A DNA stretch of 61,714 nt. Origin: Leucobacter sp. PH1c (lineage in GTDB: Bacteria > Actinomycetota > Actinomycetes > Actinomycetales > Microbacteriaceae). The notes below the pieces were generated by a model, which was given only the letters and a program-made list of their open reading frames with translations, was not told the origin of the DNA and did not search any database. Each line of letters begins with the position of its first letter. The stretch's first letter is position 1. The stretch is from positions 1 to 61,714 of the forward strand of contig NZ_AYMV01000024.1 in the NCBI RefSeq assembly GCF_000633415.1. Direction: 5' to 3'. Of the stretch, positions 17,934 to 26,023 are shown in pieces. Made by a program: the position numbers and the translations under genes.

Positions 17934-18941
17934 CTACGCCGGGTTCGTCAGCGCGGCGTTCGCCCGCGTGAGCACGTCTGCGGCGACCTCGAGTCCCTCG
18001 ATCCTGCCGAGCGACACGTCCTCGTGCTCGATGTTCACCCACATGTTCGGGTCGACGTCGCGCAGGGCGCGGAGGAACTCCGTCCAGAACGCGGTGTCAT
18101 GGCCACGGCCGAGGGCGACGAAGTCCCAGGCAGAGTTCTGGGGCCACTCGTTCGCCCACTCGTCGCCTCCCAGGTTGGTGCGGGGTTCGGTGGAGTCGAG
18201 GCGACGGAACGAGTTGTCGAGTACCCCGTTCAGGCGCGCCCACTCGGGGTTGATCCGCACGTCCTTCGCCGCAGCGTGGAACACGAGGTCGCCGAGGTGG
18301 CGCACGACTGCGACGGGGTCCATCTGCTGCCAGAACAGGTGTGACGCGTCGAGCTCGACGCCGACGTGGGTTGCGCCGGTGCGGTCGATCAGCTGGTGCA
18401 CGTCTGCGGAGTTGAACACAAGGTTCTGCGGGTGGAGTTCGAGTGCGACCTTCACGCCGTGTTCTGCGGCGAAGCGATCGGTCTCGCGCCAGAACCGCGC
18501 CGCGATGTCCCACTGGTAGTCGAGCACGTCGAGTGCCGCAGAGTTCCAAGCGTTGACCACCCAGTTGACCACGGTCGCGCCGGGCTCCCCGCCCGGGAGA
18601 CCTGACATGGTGACCACCCGGTTCTGCCCGAGGCGCTCGGCGAGCCGGATCGAGCGCCGTACGTCGGCGGCGTGTGCGTCTCCGATGACCGGCTTCGGGT
18701 GGAGCGGATTCCCGTTGCAGTTGAGCCCAGCGATCTGCACCCCGGTCCCCTCGAACTGGCCGAGGAAATCGTCGCGAGCAGAGTCCGACTCGAGCACCTC
18801 GTCGAGCGTCGGAAGGTGTGTGGCAGGAAGGAAGCCGCCGGTGTTCAGCTCGAGGCCCGTGAGGCCGAGCTGCGCGACCACCTCGATTGCTTCGGGGAGT
18901 GTGCGGTCGTGCAGGATCGCGTTGTAGACGCCGAGTTTCAT
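17934..18941 (-). CDS. Sugar phosphate isomerase/epimerase (TIM barrel), function unassigned
   Basis: A 335-residue AP-endonuclease-2-family protein. It begins MKLGVYNAILHDRTLPEAI. The metal-binding strands are NCNGNPLHP, ALELHPQNL, GVELDASHLFWQ and NIEHEDVS. The long insert after DASH, with DVRINPEWARLNG, is seen in epimerases of inosose or 3-keto-sugar type. It starts 4 bases after the stop of the upstream oxidoreductase, so the two form an operon. I infer that the pair acts in sequence on one polyol or keto-sugar: oxidation by the Gfo/Idh protein, isomerisation or dehydration here. Confidence 0.78.
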   Translation of the reverse strand: MKLGVYNAILHDRTLPEAIEVVAQLGLTGLELNTGGFLPATHLPTLDEVLESDSARDDFLGQFEGTGVQIAGLNCNGNPLHPKPVIGDAHAADVRRSIRLAERLGQNRVVTMSGLPGGEPGATVVNWVVNAWNSAALDVLDYQWDIAARFWRETDRFAAEHGVKVALELHPQNLVFNSADVHQLIDRTGATHVGVELDASHLFWQQMDPVAVVRHLGDLVFHAAAKDVRINPEWARLNGVLDNSFRRLDSTEPRTNLGGDEWANEWPQNSAWDFVALGRGHDTAFWTEFLRALRDVDPNMWVNIEHEDVSLGRIEGLEVAADVLTRANAALTNPA

Positions 18942-18944
18942 GGT

Positions 18945-20147
18945 TCAGAGCTCCTGGTGGGTGACGGGGACGGTGGCGCCGCCCTGGGCGGCGGACTGGG
19001 CAACGGCTGCGAGGAACTCGATGTTGTGCACCCCGTCGGCGAAACTGCGGCAGCGCGGCAGCGACTCCGCAGTCGGGATCCCGGCGACCTCCTCGATGAA
19101 CGCCCGCGCCTGGTGCACGAACAGGTCGTTCTGGCCGATCCCTACGCCCGGGGCGTCCATTGCCCAGCCGCCGGCGTAGTGCGGGTGGGCCGGGCCGAGC
19201 GCAACCGTGCGATACCCCGCGAGATCGTCCTGTTCGTCGTGGAGCATGACCTGCACCTGTGCCGGGTTCGTCTGCGACCAGCGGGCTGCGCCGCGTGAGC
19301 CGAACACCTCGAGCGTGAGGCTGTTCGGGTGCCCGGCCGCGACGCGCGACACCTCGAGGGTGCCGACGCAACGGGCAAAGCTCGCGTTGAACGTGGCGTA
19401 GTCGTCGTTGGTGACGGGCGCGCGCTCCTCGCTGACGTTGCCGCGGGTGTGGCCGACGACCTGCCCGAGCGGCTTGGGTCGCTCGGTGATCGAGGTGTGG
19501 AAGCGCCCACCTGAGACTTCGGCAACCGGGCCGCACAGGTACTCGGCCAGGTAGCTCAGGTGGCTGCCCACGTCACCCAGCGCACCGGATCCCGCGGGGC
19601 CCTGGTAGCGCCAACTAATCGGCGCGTCGGGCCGGCAGCCGTAGTCGGTCCAGTAGCGCCCCGAGAAGTGGAGCAGTTCGCCGAGGCGGCCGTCGTCGAC
19701 GAGCGTGCGGATGAACTCAATGCCCGGGGCGCGGAGGTAGCTGAAGCCGACCCGGGCGATGAGGCCGCGCTCGGCCGCGGCACCCGCCGCTGTGGCCATC
19801 GCGCGCGCGTCCTCGAGTGAGTCGCTGAGCGGCTTCTCGCACAGCACGTGCTTGCCCGCGGCGAGGAGGCCCTCGACGATCTCGCGGTGCAGCGAGTTCG
19901 CGACGACGACGCTGACGATGTCGATCGTGGGGTCTGCGGCGACCGCGCGCCAGTCGGTGTCGAAGCGCGAGAACCCGTAGCGAGCCGCGGTCTCGCGCGC
20001 GAGAGGCTCGTACGCATCGGCGATTGAGACGAGGTGGATCTCGGGGAGGACGGGGTGGTACAACGTGGTGGCCGCGCGGTAGGCGGCGGCGTGCGCCTTG
20101 CCAGCCATTCCTGCGCCGATGACGGCAACGCCGAGCGAAGATGACAC
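18945..20147 (-). CDS. Gfo/Idh/MocA family oxidoreductase
   Basis: About 400 residues. The N-terminal Rossmann domain has VAVIGAGMAGKAHAAAYR and the CEKPL motif. The C-terminal domain has the segment SGALGDVGSHLSYLAEYL, with the conserved Asp and His of this family. The GTG at 20147 has AAAGGAG six bases upstream and is chosen; a longer frame starts at 20180, inside the operator region. It is paralogous to 34261-35484 (same length, same SW-R-x-G-AGSG-LGD block). Its promoter is under the GGAGCGCTCC operator. Substrate unknown; an inositol isomer or derivative is inferred from the neighbourhood. Confidence 0.85.
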   Translation of the reverse strand: MSSSLGVAVIGAGMAGKAHAAAYRAATTLYHPVLPEIHLVSIADAYEPLARETAARYGFSRFDTDWRAVAADPTIDIVSVVVANSLHREIVEGLLAAGKHVLCEKPLSDSLEDARAMATAAGAAAERGLIARVGFSYLRAPGIEFIRTLVDDGRLGELLHFSGRYWTDYGCRPDAPISWRYQGPAGSGALGDVGSHLSYLAEYLCGPVAEVSGGRFHTSITERPKPLGQVVGHTRGNVSEERAPVTNDDYATFNASFARCVGTLEVSRVAAGHPNSLTLEVFGSRGAARWSQTNPAQVQVMLHDEQDDLAGYRTVALGPAHPHYAGGWAMDAPGVGIGQNDLFVHQARAFIEEVAGIPTAESLPRCRSFADGVHNIEFLAAVAQSAAQGGATVPVTHQEL

Positions 20148-20182
20148 GGGAGCTCCTTTGCGATGGGTGAAGCGTGCCACTG

Positions 20183-20233
20183 TTGGAGCGCTCCAATACG
20201 GGTAAAGTTAATGACGAAACATTGATCTGTCAA
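20183..20233 (-). promoter_or_regulatory. Promoter and LacI-type operator for the oxidoreductase/isomerase pair
   Basis: On the minus strand TTGACA (20233-20228) and TAACTT (20210-20205) are 17 bp apart, a strong sigma-70-type promoter. The 14-bp perfect palindrome TTGGAGCGCTCCAA (20183-20196) lies at the expected start point. It also sits 84 bp upstream of the divergent LacI gene, so it could allow autoregulation. Confidence 0.78.
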
Positions 20234-20280
20234 TATGGCGTGAGCGCGTAAGCGCGGGACGAGACCGAGCGGAGGAAGCG

Positions 20281-21264
20281 ATGGGCAAGCGCCCCACCAT
20301 CTACGACGTGGCAGCGCGCGCGGGTGTCTCGAAGTCGCTCGTGTCGCTTGTGCTGCAGGACTCGCCGCGGGTGAGCCCCGATAAGCGTGAGGCAGTGCTG
20401 AGCGCAGTCGAGGCACTCGGATACACCCCGAGTCGCCTCGCGGCGGGCCTCGCGGGATCGCGCACCCGCAGCGTTGGCGTCGTGATCGACGAGTTTGAAA
20501 ACCTGTGGTTCGCGCCGGTGCTCGCCGGGCTTCGGGCCGCGCTCGCGGACGAGCGCTACAGCCTCAGTGTCGCCGACGCAGAGCTCAACTCGCACCTCGA
20601 TCTCGACCCGCTCGAGGCGTTCCGCGCGTTGCGCGTCGACGGGGTGATCCTCGCGGGAGAGGCGTCCGCCGCGGCACTGACACGGCTCGGCGTCCCGGTT
20701 GTGGTGCTCGGCACTCGCGCGGTCGAGGTGCCGGGGATCCCCATCGTCGCCAGTGATGAGCTCGCCGGTGGTCGGCTCGCCACCGCGCACCTCGCAGAGC
20801 TGGGGCACTCCGACATTGCCTGCGTGAGTGCGCCCGGCGCCTCGGCAGCGGCGCGCGAGGCCGGGTACGCGGAGGAGATGCGCGAGCGCGGGCTGACGCC
20901 GCGGATCGTTCGTGCCGCGCACACGAGCGAGTCTGCCGCCGGCCACGCCGCGGCAGCGCTGCTCGGGGAGGCAGAGCGGCCCAGTGCGGTGTTCGCAGTC
21001 AATGACCCGATGGCGCTGGGTGTGATCGGGGTCGCAGCGCAGCGCGGGTTCGTCGTGCCGCGCGATCTCTCGGTGGTCGGTTACGACAACTCCCCGCTCG
21101 CGGCGTACGAACTCGTCTCGCTGACCTCGGTGAGCGGGGACCCTCGCGAACTCGGCGAGGTCGCCGGGCGCGAGCTGCTCGCCCTCCTGGGGGGTGGTCA
21201 GGCCGCGCCGGCGACGCTTGTGCCGCCCAGCCTGGTGCAGCGCCGCTCGACCGCACGGCGCTGA
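20281..21264 (+). CDS. LacI-family transcriptional regulator (regulator 1)
   Basis: A 327-residue LacI/GalR regulator. The N-terminal helix-turn-helix reads TIYDVAARAGVSKSLVSLVL (residues ~6-25), followed by the hinge helix (RLAAGLAG) and a periplasmic-binding-protein-like sensor domain. The recognition helix KSLVSL departs from the usual xxTVSR and is identical in regulator 2 (23346-24386). GGAGGAAGCG precedes the ATG. It is divergent from the oxidoreductase at 18945-20147, with the palindrome TTGGAGCGCTCCAA between them, which I infer is its operator; the same core occurs at iolT. Confidence 0.9.
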   Translation: MGKRPTIYDVAARAGVSKSLVSLVLQDSPRVSPDKREAVLSAVEALGYTPSRLAAGLAGSRTRSVGVVIDEFENLWFAPVLAGLRAALADERYSLSVADAELNSHLDLDPLEAFRALRVDGVILAGEASAAALTRLGVPVVVLGTRAVEVPGIPIVASDELAGGRLATAHLAELGHSDIACVSAPGASAAAREAGYAEEMRERGLTPRIVRAAHTSESAAGHAAAALLGEAERPSAVFAVNDPMALGVIGVAAQRGFVVPRDLSVVGYDNSPLAAYELVSLTSVSGDPRELGEVAGRELLALLGGGQAAPATLVPPSLVQRRSTARR

Positions 21265-21402
21265 GCCCGCGGCGCGGGTGGCGCCCCCGGAACTGAGTGC
21301 GCACGGTCGCTGTGCCGCCCTGCGCGGACCCGTCACCCGCTGAGCCGGCGAAAAACTCGTCCGGGAGGCTCGGTGCTGGGGTGATTCTCGTGTACTTTAG
21401 AG

Positions 21403-21418
21403 CATAATGTCCTGACAA
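21403..21418 (+). promoter_or_regulatory. IolR-like operator D overlapping a -10 box
   Basis: CATAAT (21403-21408) serves as a -10 and ATGT-CCTG-ACAA (21407-21418) overlaps it. TGTCCTGACA fits KGWCHTRACA exactly. The arrangement copies site C at iolE. It lies 88 bp upstream of the second inositol-dehydrogenase-type gene; the -35 region is poor. Confidence 0.65.
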
Positions 21419-21505
21419 ATATCGAAGTCGATGTGCCGGTCGCGCCCGTCGCCCGCATCGCCGTTGGGACGCGAACCGTCGACCCAGAGATCACGAGGAC
21501 CCGCA

Positions 21506-22513
21506 ATGACGCAGAACCCTGTTCGCTTCGGACTGATCGGGACCGGCCGCATTGGCCAAGTCCACGCCGCCAGCATCGCTGCCGCGCCAGAGGCGGAACT
21601 CGCCTGGGTGGCCGACCCGTTCATTGACGGTGCTCGCAGCGTCGCGGAGCGCTTCGGGGGCGCTGTGACCGCGAGCCCCGAGGAGCTCATCGCCTCGGGG
21701 CAGATCGACGCCGTGCTCATCGCCTCGCCCACCCCGACCCACGTTGACCTGATCGAGGCATCGGTCCGGGCCGGGCTGCCCGTGCTGTGCGAGAAGCCGA
21801 TCGACCTGGACATTGCGCGCGTGGACGCGTTGCGCCCCCTGGTGGCCGAGAGCGGTGTGCCCGTGGCGCTTGGCTTCAATCGTCGGTTTGATCCAAACCA
21901 TGCCGCCGCCCAGGCGCGCGTCGCCGCCGGCGAGATCGGCGCGCTCGAGCAGCTCATCATCATCAGCCGCGACCCGGCGGCCCCGCCGGCCGCGTACATC
22001 GGTGTCTCGGGTGGGATCTTCCGTGACATGACCATCCACGATTTCGACATGGCGCGCTTCTTTGCCCCCGACATCGTCTCGGTGAGTGCGACTGGAACGC
22101 GCGCATTTGATCCCGGTGCTCGCGAGCATGGAGATTTCGACACCGCGGTGACGACGCTCACCACGGCATCTGGCGGGGTGATCACGATCGTCAACTCCCG
22201 ACACAGCGCGGTCGGTTACGACCAGCGCATCGAGGCGTTCGGAACGCAGGGCCTGCTGCAGGTCGGCAACGTGCAGACCAACACGGTGACGCTGTCCACG
22301 GCCGCCGCGGTGGAGGCGCGACCTGCCTACCCCGAGTTCTTCCTCGAGCGCTATGCCGAGGCGTATTCGGCCGAGCTGCGCGAGTTCGTGAAGCTCGTGC
22401 GGGGCGAGGCGTCGACCAGTCCGACGTTCGAGGATGGCCGTGCGGCCCTGGTCCTCGCCGATGCGGCACAGCGCTCCGCCACCGAAGGCGTTGTCGTCAA
22501 GGTCGAGCTGTAG
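21506..22513 (+). CDS. Inositol 2-dehydrogenase-type oxidoreductase (Gfo/Idh/MocA)
   Basis: About 335 residues. It has the NAD-binding GLIGTGRIGQVHAASI, the CEKPI motif, GFNRRFDPN and the catalytic segment DMTIHDFDMARF with Asp and His spaced as in true inositol dehydrogenases. It resembles canonical IolG as closely as the operon gene at 13500 does, and may handle another isomer (scyllo- or D-chiro-inositol) or act as the main myo-inositol enzyme. The ATG at 21506 is chosen because the family start lies there; upstream in-frame sequence is non-coding leader. Operator D places it in the IolR regulon. Confidence 0.85.
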   Translation: MTQNPVRFGLIGTGRIGQVHAASIAAAPEAELAWVADPFIDGARSVAERFGGAVTASPEELIASGQIDAVLIASPTPTHVDLIEASVRAGLPVLCEKPIDLDIARVDALRPLVAESGVPVALGFNRRFDPNHAAAQARVAAGEIGALEQLIIISRDPAAPPAAYIGVSGGIFRDMTIHDFDMARFFAPDIVSVSATGTRAFDPGAREHGDFDTAVTTLTTASGGVITIVNSRHSAVGYDQRIEAFGTQGLLQVGNVQTNTVTLSTAAAVEARPAYPEFFLERYAEAYSAELREFVKLVRGEASTSPTFEDGRAALVLADAAQRSATEGVVVKVEL

Positions 22514-22526
22514 GCGGGTGCCGCTC

Positions 22527-23303
22527 ATGGGGTACCGACTCGCTGCCTGTGCGGAGATGCTGTTCACCGATCTGCCCATTGCGGAGCGCGTGCGCCGTAT
22601 TCACGAGCGCGGCTTCCTGGTGGAGATCTGGGACTGGAGTACGAAAGACCTTCCGGCGCTCGCGGCAACCGGCGCCGAGTTCTCGTCGATGACGGGCTAC
22701 CTGCGCGGCGACCTCACGAGCGACGCCGGGCGGGCCGCGCTGCTGGCGACGGCGCGCGAGTCGCTGCGCGCCGCCGAGATCATCGACGTGCCGCGCCTCA
22801 ACCTGCACGGCACCGGCTTGGGGGAGGGCGGGATCCCGGTGATCCCGCGTGAATCCGTGAGCGGCGAGGACTGGATTCGCGCTGCAGCGACGCTGCGAGA
22901 GCTCGCCGATCTCGGCGCGGCAGCCGGGCGCACTTTCGTGCTCGAGAACCTCAACCTTGCCGTGGATCACCCGGGAACTCCGTTCGCACGGGCGGCAGAC
23001 ACCCTCGCGCTCGTGCGCGGGGTGGACCACCCGAGCCTGCGGCTCAATCTCGATCTCTACCACGCACAGATCGGCGAGGGAAACCTGATCGCCCTGGTAC
23101 GCGAGGCACTGCCGTGGATCGGTGAGATTCAGGTCGCCGACGTGCCTGGGCGCTGCGAGCCCGGTACCGGGGAGATTCGCTACGAGGCGGTCGCTGCGGT
23201 GCTCCGCGAGCTCGGGTACACGGGCGTGATCGGCATGGAGGCGTGGGCGAGCGGAGATCCCGAGGCCGCGCTCGACGCGTTCGCAGCGGCCTTCGCCGAC
23301 TGA
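22527..23303 (+). CDS. Hydroxypyruvate isomerase-like TIM-barrel protein
   Basis: A 258-residue AP-endonuclease-2-family protein of the Hyi branch. Its start YRLAACAEMLFTDLPIAERV has the family pattern. Metal-ligand segments are VLENLN (~residue 141), NLDLYHAQIGEGN (~171) and GMEAWASGDPE near the C-terminus; both Glu, the Asp and the His expected for the site are present. It begins 13 bases after the dehydrogenase stop and is probably co-transcribed. A 3-keto or inosose isomerase role, or classical hydroxypyruvate/tartronate-semialdehyde isomerisation, are both possible. Confidence 0.8.
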   Translation: MGYRLAACAEMLFTDLPIAERVRRIHERGFLVEIWDWSTKDLPALAATGAEFSSMTGYLRGDLTSDAGRAALLATARESLRAAEIIDVPRLNLHGTGLGEGGIPVIPRESVSGEDWIRAAATLRELADLGAAAGRTFVLENLNLAVDHPGTPFARAADTLALVRGVDHPSLRLNLDLYHAQIGEGNLIALVREALPWIGEIQVADVPGRCEPGTGEIRYEAVAAVLRELGYTGVIGMEAWASGDPEAALDAFAAAFAD

Positions 23304-23345
23304 ACTCCGGCGCACCGTAAGATGAGACGGGCGTAAGGAGGAGCA

Positions 23346-24386
23346 ATGTCGGATCAGGCTGCAGTCACGCCGAGTGCGACCTCCCGCCCGCCAACGATTC
23401 GAGACGTCGCTCGCGTCGCGGGGGTATCGAAGTCGCTCGTGTCGCTCGTGTTCAATGGCGCCGAGAACGTGAGTGAGGAGCGGCGGCGGCGCGTTGAAGC
23501 CGCGGCCGCGCAGCTCGGATACCGGCCCAACCTCGTCGCCCAGTCGCTGTCCTCCGGGCGCCGCGACATCGTCGCGATCCTCGTCTCGAACCTGCACAAC
23601 CCGCTCTTCGCCGAGATCGTGGGTGCCGCGAAAGCGCGGCTTGCCGAGGCGGGGAAGCGCACGATGATCGTGAGCGCGCAGGTCGACGACGGCGCGGGCG
23701 GAACGATGCTGGATCGCGACAACCTCGATGTGCTTCGCGATCTGCGCCCGTCTGGCCTCATCACCGTCGGCACTATCCCAGAGTTCGCCGAGCTGGCCGA
23801 GCTTACCGCTGCGATGCCCACCGTCGTGGCGAGTGCGATCGATGCGACAGCGGATGTCGTCGCGACCGTGCGCACCGACGATCTGGCCGGGCTCGACCTC
23901 GTCGTCGCGCACCTCGCCGAGCAGGGGCTGCGGCGGATCGCGTTCATCGGCGGCGACGGCGGCACCGTGTCGGCGTCGCGCGAGGCCGCGTTCCGGGCAG
24001 CGCTGGTCCGTCACGGGCTCGGCAGCGGCTGGGTTGAGCGCGCCGATTTCACGGAGGCCGGCGCGCGCCGCGCCGTCAAGCGGATGCTCACCGAGCAGCG
24101 GCTTCCCGAGGCGATCGTCGCGGTGAATGACCTCACCGCGATAGGCGTGATCACGGCGCTCGAGTCGGCCAGCGTGTTCGTGCCGGGCGACTGTCGAGTG
24201 ACCGGATACGACGACACGAGCCTCGCCGCGATCCCGCGAATCTCCCTGACGAGTGTCGACCCGGACAACCGCCGCATCGGGCGCGAGGCAGCTGAGGCGC
24301 TCCTCGCCGGCAGACCGCGTCCGGCGGGCGAGGTGCTGATTCCACCGCGGCTCGTGGTGCGGGCGTCGTCGGTGCCCGCCGCCTAG
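23346..24386 (+). CDS. LacI-family transcriptional regulator (regulator 2)
   Basis: A 346-residue LacI/GalR regulator. The helix-turn-helix is TIRDVARVAGVSKSLVSLVF (residues ~18-37), followed by the hinge (LVAQSLSS) and a ligand domain with FIGGDGGTVSASREAAFRAA. TAAGGAGGAGC precedes the ATG. Its recognition helix matches regulator 1, but its hinge differs. The nearest LacI-type palindrome is TTTGGACCGGTCCAAA, 110 bp downstream of its stop and in front of the aldehyde dehydrogenase operon, and a second copy lies before 34261. I infer that this regulator controls those two operons. Confidence 0.9.
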   Translation: MSDQAAVTPSATSRPPTIRDVARVAGVSKSLVSLVFNGAENVSEERRRRVEAAAAQLGYRPNLVAQSLSSGRRDIVAILVSNLHNPLFAEIVGAAKARLAEAGKRTMIVSAQVDDGAGGTMLDRDNLDVLRDLRPSGLITVGTIPEFAELAELTAAMPTVVASAIDATADVVATVRTDDLAGLDLVVAHLAEQGLRRIAFIGGDGGTVSASREAAFRAALVRHGLGSGWVERADFTEAGARRAVKRMLTEQRLPEAIVAVNDLTAIGVITALESASVFVPGDCRVTGYDDTSLAAIPRISLTSVDPDNRRIGREAAEALLAGRPRPAGEVLIPPRLVVRASSVPAA

Positions 24387-24466
24387 ATCTGACTGCCCGC
24401 GCCGCCCTCACCGGCCAGGAGCTGCCCGGTGGAACCCGGCCTCCGCGAACCTGACCCCGCTCGGGG

Positions 24467-24511
24467 TTGACCTCCTTGGGCGCCTGTGTCTATGATTTGG
24501 ACCGGTCCAAA
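24467..24511 (+). promoter_or_regulatory. Promoter and LacI-type operator of the ALDH-IolD2 operon
   Basis: TTGACC (24467-24472) and TATGAT (24491-24496) are separated by 18 bp. TTTGGACCGGTCCAAA (24496-24511), a perfect 16-bp palindrome, begins at the last base of the -10 and would cover the start point. Confidence 0.82.
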
Positions 24512-24531
24512 ATGTGAAACGGAGGCGTCGA

Positions 24532-25962
24532 ATGAAGAAGTTCGGCCTGATGATCGGCGGCGAGTGGCGCGAGAGCGCTGACGGGGTCCGCAGTCAGATT
24601 CGCTCCCCGTTTGACGGCAGCGTGGTCGGCGACGTCGCCGAGGCCACCGTCGCTGACGTGGAACTCGCTCTCGCGGCGGCCGAGCGGGGCGCCGCGCGCT
24701 GGCGCCGCACTCCCGGTCACGAGCGCGCCGCAATTCTCAATCGCGCCGCGGATCTCGCCGATGCCCGCGCGGAGGAGCTCGCCGCGCTTATCTCGGCCGA
24801 GAACGGCAAGCCGCTCGCTGAGGCGCTCGGCGAGGCGCGTCGCTCTGGCGCGATCCTGCGGCTCGCCGCGCACGAGGGGACGCAACTGTACGGCGATAGC
24901 CTGCCGCTCGACGCGAACCCGGGAACCGGACACGACAAGATTGGTTTCACGCTGCGCCAGCCCGTGGGCATCGTCGTCGCCATCACCCCGTTCAACTACC
25001 CCGCGTTGCTGGTGCTCCATAAGGTTGGCCCGGCCCTGGCCGCCGGCAACGCGGTCATTCTGAAGCCGGCGAGCGCGACCCCGCTCACCGCCCTCGCCCT
25101 CGCAGCGATCTGCGTGGAGGCGGGCATCCCCGAGGGGGTGATCTCGGTCATCACCGGCCCGGGAGGCGCGCTCGGCGACGCGCTCGTCGCCGACCCGCGC
25201 GTGCGGAAGGTGTCGTTTACCGGCTCCACCGCGGTGGGGGAGCGCATCGTGGCGCGCGCCGGGATCACGAAGCTCTCGCTCGAGCTGGGTGCCTCGTCGC
25301 CGACGCTCGTGCTGCCCGGCGCAGACATCGAGCAGGCCGCGGCCGCCGTGGCAGCCGGCGGCTACGCCAACGGCGGGCAGGTGTGCATCTCGGTGCAGCG
25401 CGTGATTGTGCACCGCGACATCGAGGCCGACTTCCTTGCCGCGCTCCGCCCGCGAGTCGAGGCGCTCCGCATGGGCGACCCGATGGCCGAGGGCACCACG
25501 CTCGGTCCGCTCATCTCCGAGCGCGAGGCCGAGCGCGTCGCTGCGAGTATCGCGCGGGCCGTCGCCGAGGGGGCGCAGCTCCTCACGGGCGGCGAGCGCG
25601 ACGGTGCGTTCGTGTCGCCCGCCATCGTGACCGGGGTCGACACCCGACAGGCGATCGCGCAGGACGAGTTGTTCGGCCCAGCCGTGGCTGTGACGCGGGT
25701 GGCCGACTTCGACGCGGCGCTCGCGGCCGCGAACGGCACGCCGTACGGTCTAGCGGCCGGAGTGTTCGGAGGAACGCTGGCCGAGGGAATCCGCGCTATG
25801 CGTGAGATCGACGCCGGCAGCATCCACCTGGGCTGGACCCCGCTCTGGCGTGCCGACCTGATGCCCTACGGCGGTGTGAAGGCGAGCGGCTACGGCAAGG
25901 AGGGTGTGCGCTCAGCGGTCGAGGAGATGAGCGAGGTCAAGACCGTCGTGCTGCACAGCTGA
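24532..25962 (+). CDS. NAD(P)-dependent aldehyde dehydrogenase
   Basis: A 476-residue ALDH-superfamily enzyme. The coenzyme region has AAGNAVILKPASATPLTA. The general-base Glu is in SLELGASSPTLVL, and the catalytic Cys in GGQVCISVQRV. It differs from IolA in lacking the MmsA-type GERCMA context, so it probably makes a free acid and not a CoA ester. The ATG at 24532 has GGAGG six bases upstream. It is first in an operon with a second iolD, an HpcH aldolase and a 2-hydroxyacid dehydrogenase. A substrate aldehyde derived from ring cleavage is inferred. Confidence 0.87.
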   Translation: MKKFGLMIGGEWRESADGVRSQIRSPFDGSVVGDVAEATVADVELALAAAERGAARWRRTPGHERAAILNRAADLADARAEELAALISAENGKPLAEALGEARRSGAILRLAAHEGTQLYGDSLPLDANPGTGHDKIGFTLRQPVGIVVAITPFNYPALLVLHKVGPALAAGNAVILKPASATPLTALALAAICVEAGIPEGVISVITGPGGALGDALVADPRVRKVSFTGSTAVGERIVARAGITKLSLELGASSPTLVLPGADIEQAAAAVAAGGYANGGQVCISVQRVIVHRDIEADFLAALRPRVEALRMGDPMAEGTTLGPLISEREAERVAASIARAVAEGAQLLTGGERDGAFVSPAIVTGVDTRQAIAQDELFGPAVAVTRVADFDAALAAANGTPYGLAAGVFGGTLAEGIRAMREIDAGSIHLGWTPLWRADLMPYGGVKASGYGKEGVRSAVEEMSEVKTVVLHS

Positions 25963-26023
25963 GGCCGCGAAGCGCGCGTCATCCGCGAGATAACAACCGA
26001 ACACGCAAGGGAGCGTATCGATC

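Noticed and set aside
21266-21278. CCCGCG-G-CGCGGG after the first LacI gene as a terminator
   Set aside because: A one-base loop cannot form a normal hairpin, and no U-tract follows.
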